Shown one piece after another: positions 24,611 through 33,074 of a stretch of 64,000 nt of DNA. This DNA is from Trichinella spiralis. Lineage: Eukaryota > Nematoda > Enoplea > Trichinellida > Trichinellidae. The number at the start of each line of letters is the position of its first letter. Position 1 is the first letter of the stretch. The stretch is from assembly GCA_000181795.3 (NCBI GenBank), contig CM012953.1:17146335-17210334 (forward strand), in the 5' to 3' direction. Made by a program: the position numbers and the translations under genes. The notes below the pieces were generated by a model. The model saw only the letters and a program-made list of their open reading frames with translations. It made no database searches and was not told the origin of the DNA.

Positions 24611-25319
24611 ACATTATAATTGCTTATCTTTTGTTGTCTAAATTCAATGCATCCTTCTACCAGAATTCTTCAGTAAATTTCTTTCTATTTTTAAAAGTAA
24701 TAAGCTGTTTCTGAAATTTCCATTTTAATCATAAAAGAATACTAAATATGAATAAAAAAGCAAAATGTTTTGAATGATAGACACCTTTATGAATTTTGAA
24801 AGTGATCGTAAATAATTTTTAGCACTTTCATCATTTCCCCGTCATAAAACTAAACTTAGTTCTTTTCTATTTAACTTTTCTAGATGGCGTGAAAAACATT
24901 TTTTAATTTCATTTATGAATTTTGATTAAAAATTGTTTTATTTGGGTAAATTATAGAATTCTCTGAAAAAAATTTCCTAATGCTTATTTCAGCAATTTGA
25001 CCAATATACATAAGAAATGAACATCGCCGTTTAAAATATAAATTTAAAAAACTCATATTCTTTAAATGATTATAAAATAACTTCATAAAATTAAACTATA
25101 CAGTACATCTGAGTAAATCGATTAGTTAAAGCTTATCATGAATGCTATATTGTTTAAACATTAAACAATAAATTTTAAACAATTCGAACTTTAAAATATT
25201 TTGAATATTGGGGAAGTTTCGATCGAAGCTTGACCAGTTTAGGAGGTTAGCCGACGACAGAATCTGTTGTTCTCTCCTTTGTACACTTTGAGTCCTAGTC
25301 TGAAAAAAACTGCACCAAT
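24611..25319. other. Intergenic DNA and phosphatase 5' flank
   Basis: AT-rich to about 25,200, then a GC-richer leader of about 100 bases immediately before the phosphatase start codon. No other feature was recognised. Confidence 0.5.
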
Positions 25320-26321
25320 ATGGATGACCAATTGGAAACCGCTTATGAAGCTAAATTCAGCGTGCTTGATATGGACATGGCTAAGAAAGCCCAGGGTGCG
25401 TCCAAAGCGGCAGGTCCTATAAATGAAGCAGAGCAAAAAAGACAAGCGGAATTGATGAAGCAGGCTAGCATTGCTGTCCAGTCAGCGTTGGGTGAGCAGG
25501 CATCTGCTGCAGGTAGGCGTGTCTTTTTTGCTCGCCATGGTGAACGAATGGATCGTGTTTTCCCTGCTTGGACGCGGTTGTCTTATACAGAATCTGGAAA
25601 TTACAAACCGTACGACATGAACATGCCAATATCGATGGTTCCACGATTGAACGGAGTTAATGATTTTTATGATGATCCACCGATTACTGAACTTGGTTAT
25701 TTTGTATCTCAGTTGATTGGACGAGGAGCAAAATTGAACTGCATAAACTTCGACACTGTCTACTGTAGTCCAGCACTGCGATGTGCGCAAAGTGCGCACG
25801 GGATGTTGAAAGCATTTACTAAATCAAAGCCAAAAATTTGTATCGAACCAGGATTGTTCGAATATATGGGATGGTATAAAGAAGAGAATTTGAACTTCCT
25901 GAGCACTTTGGAAATGGTCGTACAAGGTTATGAAGTAGATCCTGATTATTTTCCAGTGATCAGTTGTGAGGATTTGAAAACGAAATACAAAAATGAAACT
26001 ATAGAAGAATATTACAAACGTACCGGCGATGTGATTGGTAGTATTCTGAGCAGGCATACCAAATCACCGTGCAATATATTATTTGTTGTTCATGCACCTA
26101 CCCTTGATGCAGGCAGTCGATTTTTGACAAAGAAAACAGCGAATGTGCCGGATGTAAATGATCTGAAGCAAGTTGGTGTCCATTATCCATTTGGATCTGT
26201 TGTGGCATTAGAAGAGAACAAATCCGACAATACTTGGAAACTTATGCACTGCGCTTTGCCATCAATTTCTTTCTTGGACTGTACTAACCGTATCGATTTC
26301 AAATTTTTTAACCGTCCTTAA
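25320..26321 (+). CDS. Histidine phosphatase of the UBASH3/Sts (PGAM) class, intronless
   Basis: Single exon, 333 residues. After a 65-residue Ala/Lys/Gln-rich leader comes the phosphohistidine motif ARHGERMD (R72, H73, E75, R77), where H73 would carry the phosphate. Further active-site landmarks follow: YCSPALRC (R154), IEPGLFEYMGW (E176/E181) and VVHAPTLD (H258). RHGERMD and the spacing are those of the phosphatase domain of UBASH3A/B (Sts-1/2), which dephosphorylates tyrosine kinases and related targets. The UBA, SH3 and 2H-phosphoesterase parts of UBASH3 are missing, so this is a stand-alone domain, as other nematode family members are. No signal peptide: cytosolic. Substrate unknown. It lacks introns while most neighbours are intron-rich. 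A poly(A) signal AATAAA near 26,670 is possible. Confidence 0.85.
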   Translation: MDDQLETAYEAKFSVLDMDMAKKAQGASKAAGPINEAEQKRQAELMKQASIAVQSALGEQASAAGRRVFFARHGERMDRVFPAWTRLSYTESGNYKPYDMNMPISMVPRLNGVNDFYDDPPITELGYFVSQLIGRGAKLNCINFDTVYCSPALRCAQSAHGMLKAFTKSKPKICIEPGLFEYMGWYKEENLNFLSTLEMVVQGYEVDPDYFPVISCEDLKTKYKNETIEEYYKRTGDVIGSILSRHTKSPCNILFVVHAPTLDAGSRFLTKKTANVPDVNDLKQVGVHYPFGSVVALEENKSDNTWKLMHCALPSISFLDCTNRIDFKFFNRP

Positions 26322-27087
26322 ATTTAATCTGAAATTATTTAAATTTTCTTACTAAATTGTTTGTTTATTATTTCATTTTTTCTTATTGTCTGTAAATGTT
26401 TACTGTTTATCAATTAATTTTATCAATAGAATTCATATAAACTGATTAAGGTGATTTAGTTTAACAAAGAACACAATTTATAGATTTTTTAATTAGAGTT
26501 AGAAATGATTTGTGGTCACTTGTTTGACAATGTGATATTACTACATTTATTTTATTTGATGAACATTCTTAAATTAAAATTTTCATTTATATAAATCTTT
26601 TCATTTTCGTTGCACAAGAAATACATTGTTCAACTTATTCTTCTATTGTGTGAAAATGACAAAAAGCTTAATAAAATTTTAATATTATTTCACAAACTTC
26701 ATAGCAATTATCAGAATTCAATTTTTTGAATGAATGCTGGCTAATGACTTCTACAATTTATTTATTTATTCATTTGTTTATGAATAATTCGACGTCTACT
26801 TTTCAGCCATGCTAAACAGTATGCATATTTGTTGAAAATACAATTCAGATCAAAACTCAAAACGATTAAGAAACACAATTTCTAAAATAATTTAAAAACT
26901 TATAAAATTATATATTCGAAAATTCGAGTCCTATTTTTTCAGATTTCACTATTTTACAGAAAGCTTATTAAATATTGGGGCGGACCCGTTTCCCCAATTT
27001 TTTTTGACTTTGTTATTAACTCAAAATAACTGATTTAAGCGCTATTTACGAATAATAATTTGTTTTTATAAAATTATCAGCAGTTAT
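26322..27087. other. Intergenic DNA, phosphatase 3' side
   Basis: AT-rich with several AATAAA-like signals. No coding frame of note. It ends at the left boundary of the piggyBac element. Confidence 0.5.
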
Positions 27088-29536
27088 AGTCATGTTGCCA
27101 TATGGCAACAGCGGCCTTTAAGGGTATAAAATGTGCAATGTTTTGAAGTCAGCAAACAGTACTTTTATTTCTAAAAATATTATGCTGGACTAATTAATTA
27201 TTATGATAAATATGAAAACACTTTCTTTGTTGTGTCAAACAAAGATGAATGTTGCATTTGACACATCGCACTCTTGATGCTTTTCGGCAGCTGCGGCATC
27301 GGTTCTTTTGGTTTATAATTTCTGGCCAGTGTGCAACCTGGTCAAATCTGGCGGCTGTTCTTGGCTCTGGTCTTCTTACCCGCTTCTGCTGGTTTCTATA
27401 TTTGCTGTTACAGACACGCGGCCACGGGATTTTCTCGCATATGCCTTGTTCACTTTTGTCAAGGCTTCTGCAACATCCAACGTGAACTGCATTAGATCTT
27501 TCTGGCTGCCACTGGCGGCTTCACTTGTTTTAAGGTCTATTTTGTTTTGCAACCACCCGTTCACTACTGCCACGTGGATTGTCCAAAAAATATTCTTCTG
27601 TACCATTTTCTACCGCGGTGGTCTATCCGATACAGTGCTCGCAACATCCTCGCCAAATCTACGCTGCCCATGTACTTGTTGTACTCTTTTACAATTGCCG
27701 GGCAGGACACGTCGACCAAGGTTTTCTCTTTCTTATTCCACCGTTTTACTTTACACACAGGCTGTGTGCAAACGTAAGTGGAAGATAAGTCCACCACTGC
27801 ACTGTCGTGCCATCGAACGATACATAAGTTGTTTTCTGCAGTGGTGCAGACGTGGAAGGCACTCCTACCAGCCCTTTTCAACTCTTTCTCCGTTTTCAGT
27901 GGCGCGTTCTTCAGTCTGTTTCGCTGAATCGTTCCGATGGTGTGGATGCCTTTTTTTAAATAATCTTAGTTGCAGGTCGAGGTGGGTGAAATAATTATCG
28001 AAAAATATTTTAAAATTTCGATGTTTTGGAACCGTTTCACACAGCTTCATTACAACATCAAAACTGAGGCAGCCACTGCGATTCTTTACTCTTGGCACTT
28101 TACCTTCATAAAAGCAGAAGTCGTACAGCAACCCTGACACTCCTGTCCGCGCGCCAACTGTGATGCCCCATTTCTTTGGCTTCTTTGGGATGTACTGTTT
28201 CAGCTTATTTCTTCCTTTATATGGGATGATTTCTTCGTCAATCGACTGGTATTTTTCCTGTTCCTAACGCAGGCATGATTGACAGATGCTCTCAATGAAA
28301 GGTCGTATTTTAAACAGTCGATCATACCGTGGGCTTTCTCGGTCAAGTACCGCTTCACTGTTGTCATTAAAATGAAAATAACGCAGTACCTCCCGGAACC
28401 TGTTTCGGCTCATTGCATCCGCGATAGCATCACACCGAAGCTCCGTGGACCAGTACATCGAATAGCGCGGCTTTAGAACAAGTCCCATTTTCAATAACGT
28501 TCCAAGAAATGTTTCTAATTCAGACTCAGTTATCTGAAAATTCGAATTACACTGGGCAACACAGATGTGAGATTACTCAACAATATGATTCAAAAGTGTC
28601 GGATGGAAGTACTGTCTAAAATATTCAACTGGCTCTCTCAAAACGCATGAAGAACCAGATGCCGTTTCTGCAAATGCAAAGATTTATTATCTGGAAGTAG
28701 GTGACTAAGCACAACATACCCTTAAATGTGGCATCTATAGGAGGCATTCTTCTCTTCTTCCACCTAAATTCTGTCTTCCTGAAGGTCTCACTTTCTTCAT
28801 CTTCAGATGTTAACTCTGCTGAACTTTCAACAACTAAGGATGATCATCATCACTGTCCATTTCAGGTTCAGATATATCTGCATCAGGCAACAGTATGAGC
28901 TCTTGGATTATTCTTCCGCTTCTAGTGAGACGAACGTTCAAGACGCAGTCCATGACGATAGCTGATAAAAAGTGAAAATAGCTGTGTGATTTCTCGCCTT
29001 ATTTATTGTACTTTGAGTCGTGGTCATTGCAGATGCGTCATGTGTTCACCAAGAGAACCATATAAGTAAACAAATATCTAACAGCCGCCGCGCGCATGTT
29101 CGAGCTACATTGTGAGAGCAATATACCAGCTAAAGGCAGCTGCATCAAGCCCAATTGTGGACATAAATAATTCAGAAGATGAAGTTTTATAACAGTCTCA
29201 TGACAGCCATTTCCAAAAGATAAACCAAATGCCATAATAAAAACAAATTACATGAATTATTCTTATAATGGTGACTATGGGGTTTTCAATAAATATCATC
29301 TTCTGCTACAACTGGAACTGCATTTTGCCAATGCACTGCAAGTACTTTGTATAGGAATGTTTCAAATACGTTTCAAAATATAGCATACGTTTGACAACAT
29401 TACATGGAATATTAAAAAATGCATTCTAAGCATACATCAGATAAAAAGCACGATTTCAAAATTATCAAGGGCAAGAATCAATATGAACTGTTTTTTATAC
29501 CTTTAAAGGCCGTTGTTGCCATATGGCAACAAGAAT
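27088..29536 (-). mobile_element. piggyBac-like DNA transposon
   Basis: A 2.45-kb unit, the usual size of piggyBac. Inverted ends of about 44 bp lie at 27,088-27,131 and 29,493-29,536. Each contains the 16-bp palindrome GTTGCCATATGGCAAC, then CGGCCTTTAA and GGTATAAAA reading inward. The right end abuts TTAA (29,537-29,540) and the left TTAT (27,084-27,087), a decayed TTAA target site. The minus strand encodes the remains of a transposase. The inward GGTATAAAA may act as its TATA box. Divergence between the ends and the broken frame indicate an old, immobile copy. Confidence 0.8.
27270..28900 (-). pseudogene. piggyBac transposase, broken
   Basis: Read from 28,900 downward, the pieces are in family order. 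An acidic N-terminus is followed by MKMGLVLKPRYSMYWS and MSRNRFREVLRYFHFNDN (28,494-28,264). Next is QSIDEEIIPYKGR with the first catalytic Asp (near 28,220). Then FFDNYFTHLDLQL with the second Asp (near 27,990), and YNKYMGSVDLARM with the third, followed by YRIDHRGRKWYRRIFF (near 27,620-27,700). The C-terminus fades into a Lys-rich end. The three Asp residues are still visible, but there are several stops and at least two frame changes, for example between 28,140 and 27,881. A long opposite-strand frame over this area is a shadow. Confidence 0.8.
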
Positions 29537-29718
29537 TTAAAGCAACACTACGAGAGATACGTGAGCATTACGCATTTCAGATTTCACAGTAAATTTCAAC
29601 ATAACATGTAGATCAAAGAAAAAAAATATGGGCTCATCTCCTTATCAGAATATTTTTTTATGGCATGATAAAGTTTGAGATTTTCCAAAACTGAAAATTT
29701 TCAAAATGCTGATTAAAC

Positions 29719-29997
29719 TGTTGGGACACACTGCTGATTGAGAAGACTTTCTTTTATGGTAGAAGATAAAACTATTATGCTTAACCATCTTTATATTCCT
29801 ACTGTGCTGCCCCTCCTCCCCCTGAGTAACGTGTGTGTGTGTGTGTCAGTAGTGTCAGCAGTGTGTTGCGTTGCCTGTCCTTTTAACTTACTCGTATCGT
29901 GTGTGTTCAATTGTGTTTTGGTCAATAAATAGCAGAAAACGCTATACCGTTGTACGTTAACTCATCATCGCAATCAACCTTCCTCGAATATACAACA
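29719..29997. mobile_element. Solo LTR, copia or BEL/Pao type
   Basis: A 279-bp segment starting TGTTGGGA and ending TACAACA, with inverted tips TGTTG/CAACA. It is flanked by a perfect 5-bp direct repeat TAAAC (29,714-29,718 and 29,998-30,002). An AATAAA-like signal is inside. One LTR between matching target duplications means recombination removed the interior. The 5-bp duplication fits Ty1/copia or BEL/Pao. A fossil; the intact target repeat suggests moderate age. Confidence 0.7.
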
Positions 29998-30002
29998 TAA
30001 AC

Positions 30003-30378
30003 AAATATAAATATCTCAGACAGGACACTAGGCTGCACAATAAATTTTTCCACACATGAAGAAGAAGGAAGATGAAACAACAGAAAAATAACGAGCAATG
30101 TTACAAAACAGATCAAATGCTACGCTTCGCTAAACATTGTGTTGCCATATGGTAACAACGGTCGCAAAAGGGTTAATATAGATGCATCAGGGAAAATATG
30201 CAACTGTACAGTGTGTGTGCACCAGATCTATTCGAGCAAAACGCGTGTTCAGAGTCCACAGCAAGTACAAATGAAGTGATTTCGAGGAGCGGGCTAATTA
30301 ATACGAATCAGTCAGTAGCCGTGGGGCATAAAGCATGTATCAAAATTAATACTTTGGGCCTGAGAGAGTTAACAGTAA
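30003..30378. other. Short interval with a further piggyBac-type end
   Basis: At 30,140-30,170 the sequence TGTTGCCATATGGTAAC followed by AACGGTCGCAAAAGGGTTAA is a third copy of the piggyBac terminal motif, in the same orientation as the left end at 27,088 and one substitution away from its palindrome. A matching second end was not found, so it is a stray terminus or a truncated element. The 61-codon frame starting at 30,198 is unrecognised. Confidence 0.5.
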
Positions 30379-30901
30379 TGTAACGTGCCGAGCTATTCTT
30401 CCACTTGAGTTTTCTCACTCTTTACCGGCTTCATTGTCATGGAATTCGATGAAATTTGGGAATACGGAGACGAATACACGACGAAACACAAGGTTTAAGT
30501 ATTCATTCAGGAGTAAAATAAAATGAACAACACACCAGCAAGAGAGCGCAAGAAACTAACACACACAAACGCAATCACACTCACCAACAAATAGTCCTCT
30601 CGTTGAGAATGCAGGTCAAAACGGTCGTTAATTGATGGATATGGCCACATGACAGGTGGGATCAAGTGCTGGATGTTGACAGATGGCGCGCCAACTGTTG
30701 CATTCCGTCAGTCCCCGTGACAAATCGATGGACAATAGCGTATCGGCCGTTTGACATTCACCGTTAGCTGCGTCTGTTTTTCTTGTTGTGCAGCGGAGCT
30801 AGGACCGTGTTGATGACCATCATCAGAAACCATCCGCGCCAGACAAACCTTTAAAAACAGTTATTGAATGAGATAGCGCTCTGAGGTTGCCGAGCGTTAC
30901 A
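30379..30901. mobile_element. Solo LTR, probably Gypsy type
   Basis: A 523-bp segment starting TGTAACG and ending CGTTACA, so its tips form a perfect 7-bp inverted repeat. It is flanked by a perfect 4-bp direct repeat GTAA (30,375-30,378 and 30,902-30,905). It is noticeably GC-richer than its surroundings. The 4-bp target duplication fits Gypsy. No interior remains; it is a fossil, and the intact duplication argues against great age. Confidence 0.75.
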
Positions 30902-30905
30902 GTAA

Positions 30906-31521
30906 GTAGTAAAGGAGAATTCAATGGAATATCGATCGTACTCAAAATCATACTATAGTTCAGTCACTAGTAGTCCAGTGATGCCAGACGGTGTAGTATC
31001 TACACAAGCAATTCACATGAAAGGCAGAAAACTCCACAGACAAAGTATCTATACTAATCAGTCTACTATACTTATCTATAATCTAACTATACTAATCAAT
31101 GCTTCTCAACTTTAGTTCCATAAAATTTTATGGGGTGTACTGTCTTTCTTTATCATGATTTTCAAATTCAGACTGACCTACTGTATTCTTTTTTCTAATT
31201 TTTTATTAAAATTTTTTTCAAACTGTTTGTAAATAAAGCGTAAATGTTTGTTTGTAAATAAAACGTGCTTGTAAATAACGTTTGTAAGTAAACGTAAAAA
31301 TAAATAATTCTTACCGCACGTTTTCCCTTTTTCAATAAACGTCATTTCTTCCATTATTTTAATAAGTCTGATAACGCGTAAAAATACTTTACTCATTGTA
31401 AAAGTAAAACAGTTTCTTATTTGCCATAATAAACAAACTTTCTGACTACAAAACAGAATCATTCATCAGAAATTTACATCGTTGCATGGTTTCACAAAAA
31501 CAGAATATAATTAAAATGCCA
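30906..31521. other. Intergenic DNA, RNase H1 3' side
   Basis: A Ser/Tyr-rich 63-codon plus frame (30,924-31,115) has no recognised family. From 31,190 to 31,300 there are imperfect tandem copies of a GTAAATAAA/GTAAGTAAACG unit. AATAAA on the minus strand near 31,200 could serve the RNase H1 transcript. Confidence 0.4.
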
Positions 31522-32244
31522 TCATTTTTGCAACCCACTTTTCGCAAGCATGTCGGCCTTTTCGTTTCCTTCGGTACCGTTGTGTGCAACCACATACGTC
31601 CATTTAACGGATATACTATTAGCAAGTTTATCTAAATACATCAAATCCTCCAAATTCTTCACCATTTCACCATCAGGTTTAATCCAATTGTTCTTTCGCC
31701 ATTTTGGCATCCATTCTGTAACACATTTAAGCACATACTTACTGTCTGTGCGAATTTCCAAATGTGTTATTCCATCACGTTTCGCCTGTTCAATTGCTCG
31801 TGAGCAAGCTTCAATTTCTGCACGATTATTCGTTTGCAGGCCTTTCAATGGCTCGCTTATATTTCTAGGATCATTTTCGCCCCAATATACGCCAATACCA
31901 GCTCTGGCGCCGAGCTTGCCGTTATTAACACATGCACCATCTGTGTAACATACAGCAAATGAATTCTTTTCACTACTGGATGACCATCGCATGTTCTTTG
32001 TAGATGTTGGTTGTTCTGCGGGAGTAGTTAATCGTTTTCGCTCAGGAATACATGGTGCAAAATTATTAATATGGACGCGTTCATTTTGCGATACGGAGTT
32101 AGTAAACTCTCTTGCTTCCTGTTCAGTTGAAAATTTCTTGTACTCTGCACCACTGTATCCATTCACTTGCATTTTGCATTCTTCCCAGGTGGGAAAAATA
32201 CCACAATTACGCCCTTTTCGAACAGCGTAGAAAGGAGACATCAT
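31522..32244 (-). CDS. rnaseh1: Ribonuclease H1, intronless
   Basis: Single exon, 240 residues. Cleaves the RNA strand of RNA:DNA hybrids in nucleus and/or mitochondrion. Residues 5-50 form the hybrid-binding domain (FYAVRKGRNCGIFPTWEEC, then FSTEQEAREF), followed by a Ser/Pro-rich linker. The catalytic domain runs from about 95 to 238 with all four acidic residues present: D102 (YTDGAC), E143 (NNRAEIEA), D167 (RTDSKYV) and D231 (GNEKAD). H221 of VAHNG corresponds to the conserved loop histidine. W177, W182 and W187 mark the basic-protrusion handle. The second Met leaves a very short leader; no strong mitochondrial presequence is visible. The gene is divergent from the 33.1-kb gene, sharing an 830-bp spacer. 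Codon and motif integrity indicate a working gene. Confidence 0.93.
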   Translation of the reverse strand: MMSPFYAVRKGRNCGIFPTWEECKMQVNGYSGAEYKKFSTEQEAREFTNSVSQNERVHINNFAPCIPERKRLTTPAEQPTSTKNMRWSSSSEKNSFAVCYTDGACVNNGKLGARAGIGVYWGENDPRNISEPLKGLQTNNRAEIEACSRAIEQAKRDGITHLEIRTDSKYVLKCVTEWMPKWRKNNWIKPDGEMVKNLEDLMYLDKLANSISVKWTYVVAHNGTEGNEKADMLAKSGLQK

Positions 32245-33074
32245 GAATCGTATAATTATCGCAAACCTCAGATCCTTAAACTATAAACAACAATTTGTTA
32301 CTATGTATATTTATTTATACCGTAAACAATCATTTGTTACAGCTTTCATAGTTTACATTACCTGTGAAATTCTCATGAAAACACAAAATGTTTGTCATTA
32401 TGAACAGCTGAAAGATAATGACAATGTTTATGAAAAATCAAGTTCAATCAAAAAATCGAATTTATGCAGTCAAATAAAATTTTAAAATTCATTTATCAAA
32501 CATTAATAAAAATTAAAATGTTACTAAATAATAGCAAAAATTTTTATTAATTTATGAAGAAAACCTGCTTTGTTTGATACTAATGTTTGAAAATGAGGTG
32601 GCAAAAAATTACCTGATGGAACTTGAAGATCTTGTTTTGAGTGGACTGTATTAAGGTGATGAACTGTGTGGTTGAAATGTAAGTAACGACAAATAGAGTA
32701 TATGAGTTTATTTCAGACAAAAAGAGTTGGATATCTAGAGACGAGAGATTAGTTTGAACGTTCACTGAGTGAATTTTTTCCTAAGTGACTTGTGCCGTTC
32801 TGCGGCTCATATTTATAACTTAGCGGGTATTTGACACCACGCCGAGTCTGGGGGTCAGACGCACCAAATCGACCAATCAGTTAGCATAATTTTGGCGTCT
32901 GTCTCTCCATGAATGTAGTGTCAGCGCTTCTGTGCAGATTAGTTGCAATGTTGCTACCAGCTCGTCATGTTGTTAACACAGCTGACCACCGGAGTTTTGA
33001 CAGCTATATGACGCCGACGCTGACCTTTTGACCGATTGATTATTAGTTCCATTGTTTAGAATTTACAAAAACAA
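32245..33074. other. Divergent intergenic spacer, likely shared promoter
   Basis: Separates RNase H1 (minus) from the unrecognised plus-strand gene at 33,075. The part 32,760-33,050 is GC-richer, with a TATTTATAACTT box near 32,810 and a cluster of GACGC/GTCAG motifs. Promoters for both genes plausibly lie here. No coding frame was recognised. Confidence 0.4.

Noticed and set aside
27308-27994. 228-codon open frame on the plus strand
   Set aside because: It is the shadow of the piggyBac transposase on the other strand; its composition is odd and matches no family.
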